Below are positions 45,124 to 54,729 of a stretch of 64,000 bases of DNA, in pieces (the first letter of the stretch is position 1; every line of letters begins with the position of its first letter). The position numbers and the translations under genes were made by a program. Under the pieces are notes generated by a model that worked only from the letters and a program-made list of their open reading frames with translations, was not told the DNA's origin and searched no databases. The DNA is from Caulobacterales bacterium (lineage in GTDB: Bacteria; Pseudomonadota; Alphaproteobacteria; Caulobacterales; Aquidulcibacteraceae): assembly GCA_017303355.1 (NCBI GenBank), contig JAFLCU010000007.1, positions 62,001-126,000 of the forward strand, read 5' to 3'.

Positions 45124-45813
45124 ATGTCACGCGAAACGACCATCCTCATTATCGACGACGACGCCGACCTCCGTCAGGCGTTGGTCGAGCAATTCGATCT
45201 CGAGGATGGGTTTGGCGGGGTCGGCGCGGCAAACGCGGCCGAGGGCTTCGCCGCCGCCGCCAGCGAAAAGCCCGCCGCGATCGTACTCGACGTATCGCTG
45301 CCGGACATGGATGGCATCGAAGCCTGCCGGCAATTGCGCGAGCAGGGCGTGAAGGCGCCGATCATCCTGCTGACGGGCGCGGCGCAGGAAGAGCAACACC
45401 AGGTCGAGGGCCTGGACGCTGGCGCCAACGATTATGTGCTGAAGCCTTTCAAGTTCTCGGTGTTGCTGGCGCGCATTCGCGCCCATCTGCGCAGCCATGA
45501 AGCCAGCGAAGACGCCGTCTATCGCATTGGTCCGTACGAGTTCCGCCCGGCGATGCGGCTGCTGATCGACCCGACGCAGAAGAAGGTCCGCCTCACCGAT
45601 AAGGAAGCGGCGATCCTGCGTTATCTCTATCGCTCCGGAGAAAAGCCCGTCGGCCGCGACGAACTGCTTCGTGAGGTATGGGGCTATAACGCCAACGTCA
45701 CCACGCACACGCTGGAAACGCATATCTATCGCCTGCGCCAGAAGATCGAGCCGGACGCACAAAGCCCCAAGCTGCTGATCACGGAGACGGGCGGCTACCG
45801 CTTGCAGGTTTAG
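45124..45813 (+). CDS. OmpR-family response regulator, CenR-like
   Basis: A 229-residue two-component regulator. The receiver has the acidic pair in ILIIDDDADLRQAL, the phosphoacceptor aspartate in AIVLDVSLPDMDG, ILLTGAAQ and the lysine in DYVLKPFKFS; the winged-helix DNA-binding domain runs from about residue 140 (ILRYLYRSGEKPVGRDELLREVWGYN, THTLETHIYRLRQKIEPD). The locus, close to leuS and parAB, matches CenR of Caulobacter (an essential envelope regulator), but the kinase is not in the window and identity to CenR is inferred from position. Confidence 0.85.
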   Translation: MSRETTILIIDDDADLRQALVEQFDLEDGFGGVGAANAAEGFAAAASEKPAAIVLDVSLPDMDGIEACRQLREQGVKAPIILLTGAAQEEQHQVEGLDAGANDYVLKPFKFSVLLARIRAHLRSHEASEDAVYRIGPYEFRPAMRLLIDPTQKKVRLTDKEAAILRYLYRSGEKPVGRDELLREVWGYNANVTTHTLETHIYRLRQKIEPDAQSPKLLITETGGYRLQV

Positions 45814-45844
45814 GAACGTCGGCGGTGGCGGTGCGTTGCCTTGC

Positions 45845-46111
45845 ATGCAACGCTCGACGGCGCCCCGCGAAATTCTGGAGCAATGCGCCTGTGGCGCGTG
45901 CGCGGGACTATTGTTTTCGCTGACGCTGCTCGTCGTCGACGCGGGCGACTTGCGGAGCTTGCTGAACGCATCGCCGCAATTCTCGGCGGTATTTCTATTC
46001 GGCGCGTTCTTTTCCTTTCTGCCGCTCGTGCTCTGCGTCGCGATCGGATTGGTTCGGCGCGGAGAGCAAGAAACGGCGGTGCGCCAGTCCAAAGACGATC
46101 ATCCACTCTAG
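45845..46111 (+). CDS. Small predicted two-helix membrane protein
   Basis: An 88-residue protein (MQRSTAPREILEQCACGACAGLLFSLTLLVVDAGD) with two hydrophobic segments at about residues 20-32 and 48-68, Cys-rich before the first (CACGACAG). I do not recognise it. The ribosome site is weak, but the hydrophobic pattern and a charged C-terminus (VRRGEQETAVRQSKDDH) look protein-like. It starts 32 bp after the response-regulator gene and may be cotranscribed with it. Confidence 0.45.
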   Translation: MQRSTAPREILEQCACGACAGLLFSLTLLVVDAGDLRSLLNASPQFSAVFLFGAFFSFLPLVLCVAIGLVRRGEQETAVRQSKDDHPL

Positions 46112-46195
46112 AATGATCCGTCGTGGAAAGTTCGGCGACAAACGAAAGCGCCCCGGCTTTCGCCGAGGCGTTTCACGCACAGGAATATGCGACGT

Positions 46196-48076
46196 TTAGT
46201 TCGCCGCGACGCGCGGTGCGGCGGGGCCGCGTTCGGCGGCGATTTTCACCTTGCCGCCGCGTGCATCCTTCAAGCGCGCCAGCAACGCCTCGTGTTCGTC
46301 CCACAAACGTTGCGGCAAACGGGCGCCGAATTTTTCGTAGTGGGGCGTCACGAGCGAGGCTTCTTCGTCCCAAACGTCGAGATCGACGCCGAGGAGTGTC
46401 TCAAGCGCTTCATCCGAAAGCGAGAGACCGCTGGTGTCGAGCGCGGCCTTGCTCGGCACGCGGCCGATCGCCGTGTCGCGCGCTTCGGCGACGCCATCGA
46501 GACGCTCGCTGATCCACTTGAGCACGCGCGCGTTGTCGCCAAAGCCCGGCCAGATGAACTTGCCGTCGCGATCCTTGCGGAACCAATTGACGAAGAAAAT
46601 CTTCGGCAGCCGCGCGCCTTTTTGTTCACCGACTTTGAGCCAATGCGCGAAATAGTCGCCCATGTGATAGCCGCAGAATGGCAGCATCGCGAATGGATCG
46701 CGGCGCAGTTCGCCGACCTTGTTTTCAGCCGCGGCGGTGCCTTCAGAGGCAACGTTGGAAGCTAGGAACACGCCGTGCGCCCAATCGAATGCTTCCGTCA
46801 CAAGCGGCACCGCGCTCGCGCGGCGGCCGCCGAACAGGATGGCGTCGATCGGCACGCCCTTGGGGTCTTCCCATTCAGGCGCGATCACCGGGCATTGGCC
46901 GGCGGGCACCGCGAAACGTGAGTTCGGGTGCGCGGCGGGGAATTTGGAATCCGGGAGCCACGGATTGCCCTGCCAATCTGTGAGGCCGGCGGGCGGTTCT
47001 TTCGTCAAGCCTTCCCACCAGACATCATTGTCGGCGGTGAGGGCGACGTTTGTGAACACCGTGTTGGCGTACAGCGTTTCGAGCGCACTCTTGTTGGTCT
47101 TCGCGCCGGTGCCTGGGGCGACGCCAAAGAAGCCGGCTTCCGGATTGATCGCGTAGAGACGGCCATCGTCGCCGAAACGCATCCAGCAAATGTCGTCGCC
47201 AATCGTCTCGGCTTTCCAGCCCGGAATGGTCGGCTGCAGCATGGCCAGATTGGTCTTGCCGCAGGCCGACGGGAAGGCGGCGGCGACGTATTTGTGCTGA
47301 CCCTCTGGATTGGTGAGCTTGAGGATGAGCATGTGCTCGGCGAGCCAACCTTCATCGCGCGCCATCACGGACGCGATCCGCAATGCAAAACACTTCTTGC
47401 CCAGCAGCGCGTTGCCGCCATAGCCCGAGCCATAGCTCCAGATTTCGCGCGTTTCCGGGAAATGGACGATCCATTTCTCTTCGTTGCACGGCCACGGCAC
47501 GTCCTTTTGGCCAACCGCGAGCGGCGCGCCCAGCGTGTGCACGGCGGGAACGAAGAAGCCGTCTTCTCCCATCTCATCGAGCGCGCCTTTGCCCATGCGC
47601 GTCATGATGCGCATCGAGGCCGCGACATAACCGGAATCGGTGATCTCGACACCGAGCTGCGAAATCTTCGAGCCGAGCGGGCCCATGCAGAACGGCACGA
47701 CATACATCGTGCGACCGCGCATGCAGCCGTCGAACAGGCCGTCGAGCTTCGTGCGCATTTCCGCGGGCGCGATCCAATTGTTGGTCGGGCCGGCGTCTTC
47801 CTTGTCTTGGCTGCAGATGAAAGTGCGGCTTTCGACGCGCGCGACGTCCTTGGGGTCGGACGCGGCATAAAAGCTGTTCGGGCGCTTCTTCTCGTCGAGC
47901 TTCTTCAGCGTGCCGGCGGCGACCAATTCGCTGGTCAGGCGCTGCCATTCTTCTTCCGAGCCATCGCACCAATAAACGCGGTCCGGCTTGGTTAGCGCGG
48001 CGATGCTCTCGACCCAGGCGACCAGTTTCTTGTGCTTGGTCGGCGCCGGGTGAAGCCCTGGAATGCTTGCGGTCAC
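46196..48076 (-). CDS. pckG: Phosphoenolpyruvate carboxykinase (GTP)
   Basis: Converts oxaloacetate to PEP with GTP, the first step of gluconeogenesis. The 626 residues start at a GTG ([18 protein letters not shown]) preceded by GGAGGG; the in-frame ATG at 48127 would add a leader without homology. Motifs are FGAMSKVA-like GLGQ at the start of the N-terminal domain, the P-loop [14 protein letters not shown], the catalytic region [22 protein letters not shown] (parts: [17 protein letters not shown]), and [14 protein letters not shown]. The GTP-dependent type is distinguished from the ATP type by length and P-loop. Confidence 0.96.
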   Translation of the reverse strand: MTASIPGLHPAPTKHKKLVAWVESIAALTKPDRVYWCDGSEEEWQRLTSELVAAGTLKKLDEKKRPNSFYAASDPKDVARVESRTFICSQDKEDAGPTNNWIAPAEMRTKLDGLFDGCMRGRTMYVVPFCMGPLGSKISQLGVEITDSGYVAASMRIMTRMGKGALDEMGEDGFFVPAVHTLGAPLAVGQKDVPWPCNEEKWIVHFPETREIWSYGSGYGGNALLGKKCFALRIASVMARDEGWLAEHMLILKLTNPEGQHKYVAAAFPSACGKTNLAMLQPTIPGWKAETIGDDICWMRFGDDGRLYAINPEAGFFGVAPGTGAKTNKSALETLYANTVFTNVALTADNDVWWEGLTKEPPAGLTDWQGNPWLPDSKFPAAHPNSRFAVPAGQCPVIAPEWEDPKGVPIDAILFGGRRASAVPLVTEAFDWAHGVFLASNVASEGTAAAENKVGELRRDPFAMLPFCGYHMGDYFAHWLKVGEQKGARLPKIFFVNWFRKDRDGKFIWPGFGDNARVLKWISERLDGVAEARDTAIGRVPSKAALDTSGLSLSDEALETLLGVDLDVWDEEASLVTPHYEKFGARLPQRLWDEHEALLARLKDARGGKVKIAAERGPAAPRVAAN

Positions 48077-48285
48077 GGAATCCCTCCAGACGCCGCATCG
48101 TGGCGGCGCGTGCTCAATTGGGTGCAAAAAGCGTGCTTGGGACAGCCCATGTCAAACACGTTCTGCGGGGCCGATGTGGCGAGCTGCCGCAATGCCAATT
48201 GCTACCGGTGGCAATTGTGAAGTCAGGGCAGCGTTGCGCCGATGGGGGGCTCCGCCGGCGCCACGCCAAGGCGGTCGGTCGGGGC

Positions 48286-50139
48286 TTAGCTCTGGGCGGC
48301 GGTCCACGCGGTCATGATGCGATCCAAAACCGAGAGGGGCACGGCGCCGTTGGCGAGCATCGTGTCGTGGAAGCCCTTCAGATCGAAACGATCGCCAAGG
48401 GCTGCGCGTGACGCGTCGCGCATGCGGTTAATGGCTTGGCGGCCGACCATGTAGCTGCAGGCTTGGCCCGGCCAAACACAGTAGCGCTCGATCTCGGTGG
48501 TGACGGAGCTTTCCTGATCGCCGGTGGCCTCAACCATCGAGGCGATGGCCTGCTCACGCGTCCAGCGCTTGTGGTGGATGCCGGTGTCGCAGACGAGGCG
48601 CGAGGCGCGGAACGTCGCCGATTGCAGATAGCCCAAGCGGCCGAGTGGATCGCTGGCGTAGGCGCCGAGTTCGTCGGCGAGTTGTTCAGCGTAAAGGCCC
48701 CAGCCTTCGCTGAACGCGCTGAAGCCCAACATCGCGCTGCGAATGAACGGGATCGAACCAGATTCTTGTTGGATGGAAATCTGCCAATGATGGCCGGGCA
48801 CGCCTTCGTGATAATTCAGCGTCGGCAGCGTGAATTTTGGCCATTCGTGCGTGTTGCGCAGATTGATGTAGTAGGCGCCGGGGCGCGAGCCATCGAGCGC
48901 GGCGCGTTGATAATAACCGCCGGGCGCGCCCGCCTCGGTCGTCACCGGCACGCGGCGGATTTCGAGTTGCGCCCGCGCCAGCGTGTTGAACGCGCGCGGC
49001 ATCATCGCTTCGATGGCGCGCGTTTGTGCGTTGAGGTCCGCCAAGATCTGTGCGCGGCCTGCGTCCGTATTCGGATAGAGTTGGTCTGGGCGGCGCGAGA
49101 GCTGCTGCACGCGGGCAGCCACGCTGCCGCGCGTCATGCCCTGGGCGCGCAGGATCGCATCCATTTCGCCATGGAATTGCGCAATCAGCTCTAAGCCCAT
49201 GTCGTGGATTTCGTCCGGCGACATGTTTGTCGTCGTGCGGCTGCGCAGCGAGGCTGCGTACATTTCCGCACCCTGCGGCAAGCGCCAGATTCCAGCGTCA
49301 TGCGTGGCGGAGCGGCGCACTTCCCGCAGGGTCGCGATCTGGCGCTGATAAGCTGGCAGGATCGAATCACGCACCGCGGATTCCGCGCGCGAGACGTAGG
49401 ATGCGCGGTCGCTGTCCGGGATTTCCGCGATTGATGGCAGGCGACGCACCAGCGATTGCACCAGCACGGTTTGCGCGGGGGCCGCGCCAGCGAACGCATT
49501 GAGCTGCTCAAGTGCGCGATCAATCGCGAAGTCCGGCGGGATCACTCCCGCGCGGGCGTCTTCGGCCACGGTCGCGGTTTCTTGATCCAGCACGCGAACA
49601 TATTCGCCCAAGCGCGCGAGATAGGCGTCCGCCTCGTCACGCGTACGCAGCGGGTGCGTGGAATCCATAAAGTCCGGGAAGTCGGTGTACGTCCCCGTGA
49701 GCTGCGTCACCGCGTAGGGCGCGCCCGCGCCGCCGCCGACCTCGAATGCCGAATTGGCGACGCTGTTTTCGTAGGAGGCGACCACCACGTCGAGCGTGAC
49801 TTGCTCGTTCTCAGGCAAGGCGGCGCGATCGATCGCGCGCAGCTCGCCCAACGCGTTCTGGATGATGCCGCGATATCGGCGCGCGCCTTGCTTCGATGAA
49901 TCGCCCAGCTTGTCGATGAAGCGGTAGCCGGCGCGCGCCTCGGTAAGGCCCAGCGCGGTGCAGCGCTCCGGTGACTCGCGTAAGATGGCGGCCACGGTGC
50001 GGTCGAGCGTGGCCGTGAGTTGCTCGCTGGCGCTGGGCGTGACCACGGCCGCCGGCGTTTCAGTGGTGCTGGCGCAACCTGAAAGCAGCGCCGCGCCCGC
50101 CGCGCCGGCGCCAAGAAATACGCGTCGTGAAATCTGCAT
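48286..50139 (-). CDS. DUF885 family protein, exported lipoprotein
   Basis: A 617-residue envelope protein. MQISRRVFLGAGAAGAALL with a following GC is a combined twin-arginine and lipobox signal (RR, LSGC). The family's metal-binding motif is NYHEGVPGHHWQISIQQE (HExxxH region) at about residue 437-454; the second half contains YHKRWTREQAI, AYASDPLGRLGY and ERYCVWPGQACSYMVG. DUF885 proteins resemble metallopeptidases; the substrate is unknown. I start at 50139 because it places the RR motif at the N-terminus. Long hydrophilic helices precede the motif. Confidence 0.88.
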   Translation of the reverse strand: MQISRRVFLGAGAAGAALLSGCASTTETPAAVVTPSASEQLTATLDRTVAAILRESPERCTALGLTEARAGYRFIDKLGDSSKQGARRYRGIIQNALGELRAIDRAALPENEQVTLDVVVASYENSVANSAFEVGGGAGAPYAVTQLTGTYTDFPDFMDSTHPLRTRDEADAYLARLGEYVRVLDQETATVAEDARAGVIPPDFAIDRALEQLNAFAGAAPAQTVLVQSLVRRLPSIAEIPDSDRASYVSRAESAVRDSILPAYQRQIATLREVRRSATHDAGIWRLPQGAEMYAASLRSRTTTNMSPDEIHDMGLELIAQFHGEMDAILRAQGMTRGSVAARVQQLSRRPDQLYPNTDAGRAQILADLNAQTRAIEAMMPRAFNTLARAQLEIRRVPVTTEAGAPGGYYQRAALDGSRPGAYYINLRNTHEWPKFTLPTLNYHEGVPGHHWQISIQQESGSIPFIRSAMLGFSAFSEGWGLYAEQLADELGAYASDPLGRLGYLQSATFRASRLVCDTGIHHKRWTREQAIASMVEATGDQESSVTTEIERYCVWPGQACSYMVGRQAINRMRDASRAALGDRFDLKGFHDTMLANGAVPLSVLDRIMTAWTAAQS

Positions 50140-50212
50140 GCTCGCCCCCAAAATTGATGGCCAAATCTAGCGGCGCGCCAAGCTGGCTCTCAATGCCGCT
50201 TGCGACGAAACG

Positions 50213-51007
50213 TCAGAGTTTGAGGCCCGCCACCACGGGAACATGGTCGCTCGGCCGCTCCCAGGAGCGGCAAGGCACGTGAATATGGAACGCCTCGGCC
50301 TTTGAAGCGGGCGCGAGATTCGTCGTGGCCCAGATGTGATCCAAACGGCGGCCGCGATTGTTCTTGGTCCAATCGGGGCTGCGATAGCTCCACCAGGTGA
50401 AGAGCTTTTCGGGATCGGGCTTGTGCAGGCGCGCCAGGTCGACATAGCCGCCGGCATCGAGCACCGCGTTGAGCCGCGTGGTCTCGGCCGGCGTGTGGCT
50501 GACGACGTCGAGCAATTGCTTGTGGCTCCAGACGTCGAACTCGCCAGGCGCCACGTTGAGGTCGCCGACAAGCACGGCCGGCGCCTTGCCGCGGCGCTTC
50601 TTGAACTCGCGCTTCATGGCGTCGAGCACGTCGAGCTTATGCTTGAATTTCGGATTGCCGATCGGATCGGGCACATCCGCGCCAGCGGGCACATAGAGGT
50701 TGTGGATCTCTACGCCTTCAACGAGCGCCGAGGCGATGCGCGCTTCTTCCTTCGGGCAAATGCGCGGCGCCGCGATGGGCTCGAGCTTGCGCTTCGAGAC
50801 GATCGCCACGCCATGCCAGCCTTTCTGGCCGACGACGTGGATGTGCTTGTAGCCTGCGTCCTTGAACGCCTTCTCCGGAAACTCGCCGTTCCGGCATTTG
50901 ATCTCCTGCAGACACAGCACGTCGGGCTTTGCTTCGTCGAGGAAGCGGCAAACCGTGCCGATCCGTAGCCGCACGGAGTTGATGTTCCAGGTGGCGATTT
51001 TCAGCAT
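50213..51007 (-). CDS. xthA: Exodeoxyribonuclease III
   Basis: Mg2+-dependent AP endonuclease and 3' exonuclease of base-excision repair. The 264 residues begin MLKIATWNINSVRLRIG; the active-site residues are in VLCLQEIKC (Glu), GWHGVAIVSKR (region), LVGDLNVAPGEFDVW (Asp, Asn) and RRLDHIWATTNL and SDHVPVV (Asp-His pair). The ATG at 51007 places the first strand directly at the N-terminus; an ATG at 51052 lacks support. lolA lies upstream on the same strand, as usual, but ~295 bp away. Confidence 0.96.
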   Translation of the reverse strand: MLKIATWNINSVRLRIGTVCRFLDEAKPDVLCLQEIKCRNGEFPEKAFKDAGYKHIHVVGQKGWHGVAIVSKRKLEPIAAPRICPKEEARIASALVEGVEIHNLYVPAGADVPDPIGNPKFKHKLDVLDAMKREFKKRRGKAPAVLVGDLNVAPGEFDVWSHKQLLDVVSHTPAETTRLNAVLDAGGYVDLARLHKPDPEKLFTWWSYRSPDWTKNNRGRRLDHIWATTNLAPASKAEAFHIHVPCRSWERPSDHVPVVAGLKL

Positions 51008-51301
51008 GAGCTCTGTCTGACGCGTGTCGCCGCAAAAAGCGAGGCGGCCCAAATGCGAGGCGGCCCGGTCGCTGTCCGCGACCGGGCCGCCATGCGCCTT
51101 GAGGGGTTGGCGCTTATTCGCCGGCAGGGGATGTCCGGCTTCGCGGCCGCCGCGCTGGATCCGTCAGCGGGGGGACGACGCCATCCAGGGGGATGTTGCG
51201 GCGACCGTGTCAGTTGTACTTACGCCACAGGGGCCAAAATTTCAAGGTCCACGCTGGAGAAAGCTCTTGCCAAATCGCGCCAAAATTGGCTGGCGGCGAA
51301 A
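51008..51301. other. Intergenic stretch between lolA and xthA with hairpin and direct repeat
   Basis: About 294 bp without a gene. It contains a perfect 14-bp inverted repeat, GGCGGCCCGGTCGC (51059-51072) and its complement (51078-51091), loop TGTCC, without T-tract, and a 12-bp direct repeat GCGAGGCGGCCC at 51039-51050 and 51055-51066. The hairpin is upstream of xthA and downstream of lolA in the minus direction. Confidence 0.6.
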
Positions 51302-51970
51302 TTAGGGCCGACGGCGCGTGGGCAGCATGTCCTCCAGACGGAACAACGCGCGATCCAGGCTTGCAGGGCGCGTGATGTCCGAAAGCGTGATGCGCGTGCG
51401 TGCGCCCGTCGCGTCGGTCACGTCCCAAGAGCGCAATTGTGTGTCGCTGTCGAAATGCAGCGTGAGCGCGCCATCCATCTCGCCAGTGCGATCGCGCGCG
51501 GTGACTACAGTCCACTCGCCCGCGCGCGAGACGCGCAACACGCGCGCTTGGCGTTCGAGATCGATGCGATCGCCTAAAATCAAATGCAGCGGCGTTGAGC
51601 GCAGCGGTGTGCGATCCGTCGTGCGCAGCGCCGTATCGCGCATGGCGACAACGCTGCCATCCGACACGATCAGCAGCGTCGCTGGCGGATCGTACTCAAA
51701 CCGCAGCTTGCCGGGGCGCTGCAGATAGAACGAGCCCTGCGCGCGCGCCCCGCCGGGCGACGTCTGCACGAAGCGGCCCTGCATGCGCTGCACACCGTTG
51801 AGCGCGCCGTTGATGGCGGCCATGGCGGTGGTGCGGTCGGCGCCTTCTAGCGTCACCAGGGGGTCGGCGGGCGTGGCCAGCCGGGGGCGCAGCTCCTGCG
51901 CGAAAGCGGAGGGGGTCAAAGCAAGGGCGGTCAGGCCTAGCAGGACGGCGCGTCTGTTCATGGGGGTCAT
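51302..51970 (-). CDS. lolA: Outer-membrane lipoprotein carrier LolA family
   Basis: Periplasmic carrier that moves lipoproteins from LolCDE to the outer membrane. The signal is MNRRAVLLGLTALALTPSAFA (starting at the fourth codon, or the third codon upstream at 51970), cleaved at AFA-Q. The mature part has VQRMQGRFVQTSPGGARAQG, FYLQRPGKLRFEYDPPA (a typical LolA block), LLIVSDGSVVAMRDTA and TPLHLILGDRIDLE. Length is normal. In related genomes lolA lies between ftsK and xthA; here ftsK is 5.2 kb away. Confidence 0.9.
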   Translation of the reverse strand: MTPMNRRAVLLGLTALALTPSAFAQELRPRLATPADPLVTLEGADRTTAMAAINGALNGVQRMQGRFVQTSPGGARAQGSFYLQRPGKLRFEYDPPATLLIVSDGSVVAMRDTALRTTDRTPLRSTPLHLILGDRIDLERQARVLRVSRAGEWTVVTARDRTGEMDGALTLHFDSDTQLRSWDVTDATGARTRITLSDITRPASLDRALFRLEDMLPTRRRP

Positions 51971-52122
51971 GTGGCGGAAACGCGTGGCGAAAAAAAGGGT
52001 TCTGCTTGCCTAGAAATGGCCTTTTCGGTTCAGGGCGCGTTCATCCAGGCGGAGAGCGGGCTTGGCGAGGCCGGCGCGGAAGCGCTTGATCGGCCGAGGA
52101 AAACGATTCGCGGGGGCGGAGA

Positions 52123-52800
52123 ATGTTTGCGGACACTGCACAGCAATTGCCGTCGATCGGCTGGGCTGGCTTCCTGGATGGCCCCCAAATCGTCGAGTTC
52201 CTCGCTGCACTCATGCTGGCGATCGCGCTCGGCGCGGCCATCGCTTTCCATCCGACGACGGCGCGCACGATCGATACGCGCGAAGAAGCGGAGCTGCCGA
52301 AGGTTTACATCATGTATGCGCTGGTCGGTGCGATCGTGGGCGAGATCGTGCTGGCCTACGGCATGGTCGTCGGTTTTGTGATCTTCGGTCTTGGCGGGCT
52401 GATGCGCTTTCGCACCGACACGGCGTCCACGCGTGACACGGGCCGGCTTATCATCGTCACGCTGCTGGGTTTGATCGCGGGCCTCAACATGCCGCATTTC
52501 GCGGTGATCGCAGCGGTCGTCGCCTGGGTGTTGATCTATGTTTTCGACGGACATCCGGTTTGCGAGCTTGAGGTGCACGAAATTCCAGAGGGACGCGTGC
52601 GCCAGGCCGCGGAGGCTTATCGCGCCGTGCTCGCCGAATTGGGCTGCAAGCTCATCAAGGAGGACAAATCGTTCTCCAAGAAGCGGATCGACTATGTGTT
52701 CCGTGCGCCGCGCAATTCCACGCAGGAAAGCTTGCACAAAGCCTTTTGCGAGCGCGTCCCGGCGGACGTACGCGGCGAAATCGATTGGGAAATCGAGTAG
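52123..52800 (+). CDS. Predicted four-helix membrane protein, DUF4956-like
   Basis: A 225-residue membrane protein. Hydrophobic segments lie at about residues 24-43, 64-82, 85-95 and 115-140, followed by an ~80-residue soluble C-terminal domain (CELEVHEIPEGRVRQAAEAYRA, SFSKKRIDYVFRAPRNST). The segment GGLMRFRTDTASTRDTGRL before the last helices resembles the RFRT region of DUF4956 membrane proteins, and the pattern also resembles MgtC-type membrane proteins; neither assignment is firm. It converges on opgH with a 3-bp gap. Function unknown; I speculate on envelope or ion physiology only because of the neighbour. Confidence 0.6.
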   Translation: MFADTAQQLPSIGWAGFLDGPQIVEFLAALMLAIALGAAIAFHPTTARTIDTREEAELPKVYIMYALVGAIVGEIVLAYGMVVGFVIFGLGGLMRFRTDTASTRDTGRLIIVTLLGLIAGLNMPHFAVIAAVVAWVLIYVFDGHPVCELEVHEIPEGRVRQAAEAYRAVLAELGCKLIKEDKSFSKKRIDYVFRAPRNSTQESLHKAFCERVPADVRGEIDWEIE

Positions 52801-52803
52801 CTT

Positions 52804-54729
52804 TTAGCTTGCGCGCAGCGCCGCCGCCAATTCCTCGGCGTCGGTTTGCTGCGCTTGGGTTTGACGGCCGAGCGCGAAGGGCGGCGTGTTTTCTTCCGGC
52901 GTGAGGAAGATGCCCAGCCGGCGGGTGATATCGCCCGCCGTCACGCTCGACGTCACCATCGCCAGCGGCGCGCTGAAGAGCAGGCCGAACAGGATCGGCG
53001 CCATCCAGATCACGAGATCGGAATAGGGCGCCGCGATCAGCAGCGTGGCGACGCCGATCGCGGTTTGCCAGCGATACGCCTTCCAGGTCTCGCCCCAGGT
53101 GGCGCCGTCGGCGCGTCGGCGCTGTGCGTTCCAGCCGGTGTCGACGCCGGCGAGCGTCTCGAACACGGCGCGGCAAGCAAACAGCATGCGCAGCGGCGCC
53201 AGCACCGCCGACATCACGAACTCCGCGGCCAGGCCAGCGCCAATCGCCAGCGCGCCGCCAAAGGCGCGGCGCTCGCGCCGATCGGCGAGGATCAGGAACG
53301 CGCCCATCACCTTCGGCCCGAACAGCATGATCACCGTCAGTACGATGCTCCAGTGCAGCTTGAGGATTTGTTCGGCCGAGCCCTGGAACCAGGGCTCGCC
53401 AGCGTCGGGCGCGCCTTGGGCCACGCGCAGCGATACGCCGACGGCGATAAACGCGAGCCAGAGCGGGCCGGCGGCATAGACCATGGCGGCCATGATCATC
53501 TGCACTTTGCTGAGCCAGTGGAGGCCGGTGGCGCGCAAGAGCCCCAAGTGCTGGAGGTTGCCCTGGCACCAGCGGCGATCGCGGATCGCTTCATCGATCA
53601 AGGTTGGCGGGCATTCCTCGTATGAGCCGTCCAACATCGGCGCCATGGCCACACCCCAGCCGGCGCGGCGCATGAACCAGCCTTCGACGACGTCGTGGCT
53701 CAGGATGTCGCCGCCGAACGGCGCGGGGCCTTCCAGGCGCGGCAGACCGGCGGCTTGGGCGAAGGCGCGGGTGCGGACGATGGCGTTGTGGCCCCAATAA
53801 AGGCTTTCATCGCCGCTCCACCAGGCGATGCCGGCGGTGGCGACGCGGCCATAGAGACGGATGCCGAATTGCAGATTGCGCGCGAACAGGGTTTCGCCGC
53901 CAACGCCCATCGGCGTGGTTTGCAGCACGCCAAGATCCGGGCGCGCCTCCATCGCCGAGGCCAGGCCCGTGAGCAGATCGGCGCTCATCAAGCTGTCGGC
54001 GTCGAGGATGATCATGTACTCGTAATCGGCGCCGAAATTCCGCACCCAATCGGCGACGTTGCCGGACTTGCGGCCGGCATTGTCCAGACGGCGGCGATAG
54101 AAGAAACCGCTCGAGCCGCTGGCGTGCGCGCGCGATGCTTCTTCCACTTCGTGACGCGCGATCAGATCGTTGTTCGTATCGCTCAGCACGAAGAAATCGA
54201 AATTGCGGCTGACGCCCTTACGCGCGAGCGCCTGGTCCATCAGGCGCAGACGCGCATAGACGGCGGCGACGTCTTCGTTGCGGATCGTCGCCAGCATCGC
54301 GGTCCGCGGCGGGTTGAGCGGCGTCGGGATATTTTCCAGCTGCAAGAATTCACGCTTGCGGAAGACGAGCAGCAAAAAGCCCGCGAGCGCGCTGCAGAAC
54401 CAGCAGGCGATGCCGACGAAGAGCGGGCCAAACAAAATGAGGCCCGCGATCTCGACCGCGTTCAGGCCGTCGCCGGCGAACAGATCGAACGGTGCAAACC
54501 ATGCGGCGGCGGTGAGGATGAGCGTGCAGGCGAGCAGTGCGACGCGGCGCCAGCGCATATTGGGGTTGATGCGGCCGCGGCTCGGCCATGCCGGCTGCGA
54601 CGCGCGCTGCGTCGGCATCGCCAGCGGCGCCTGCTGCGGCAGGAAGCGCGGAGTCGCGAAATTGTCGTAAGGCAAATGAACCCCCGCCGGCATTAACTGT
54701 CGCGCCGGGCCAAATTTCGAGAGCGACAC
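52804..54729 (-). CDS. opgH: Glucan biosynthesis glucosyltransferase (OpgH/MdoH)
   Basis: Inner-membrane glycosyltransferase making the beta-glucan backbone of osmoregulated periplasmic glucans from UDP-glucose. The 641 residues have an N-terminal region with FLPQQAPLAMPTQ (resembling the conserved PLAMP motif), two membrane helices at about 62-80 and 92-116, the GT-A domain with ILDADSLMS (DxD), DILSHDVVEGWFMRRAG and RDRRWCQGNLQHLGLL (QxxRW-type), then several C-terminal helices. The start is uncertain: MPAGVHLPYDNF at 54693 is an alternative. No opgG is visible in the window. It belongs to the block that separates ftsK from lolA. Confidence 0.9.
   Translation of the reverse strand: MSLSKFGPARQLMPAGVHLPYDNFATPRFLPQQAPLAMPTQRASQPAWPSRGRINPNMRWRRVALLACTLILTAAAWFAPFDLFAGDGLNAVEIAGLILFGPLFVGIACWFCSALAGFLLLVFRKREFLQLENIPTPLNPPRTAMLATIRNEDVAAVYARLRLMDQALARKGVSRNFDFFVLSDTNNDLIARHEVEEASRAHASGSSGFFYRRRLDNAGRKSGNVADWVRNFGADYEYMIILDADSLMSADLLTGLASAMEARPDLGVLQTTPMGVGGETLFARNLQFGIRLYGRVATAGIAWWSGDESLYWGHNAIVRTRAFAQAAGLPRLEGPAPFGGDILSHDVVEGWFMRRAGWGVAMAPMLDGSYEECPPTLIDEAIRDRRWCQGNLQHLGLLRATGLHWLSKVQMIMAAMVYAAGPLWLAFIAVGVSLRVAQGAPDAGEPWFQGSAEQILKLHWSIVLTVIMLFGPKVMGAFLILADRRERRAFGGALAIGAGLAAEFVMSAVLAPLRMLFACRAVFETLAGVDTGWNAQRRRADGATWGETWKAYRWQTAIGVATLLIAAPYSDLVIWMAPILFGLLFSAPLAMVTSSVTAGDITRRLGIFLTPEENTPPFALGRQTQAQQTDAEELAAALRAS

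Noticed and set aside
46928..47995. Open frame of 355 codons opposite pckG
   Set aside because: Antisense shadow of the PEP carboxykinase gene.
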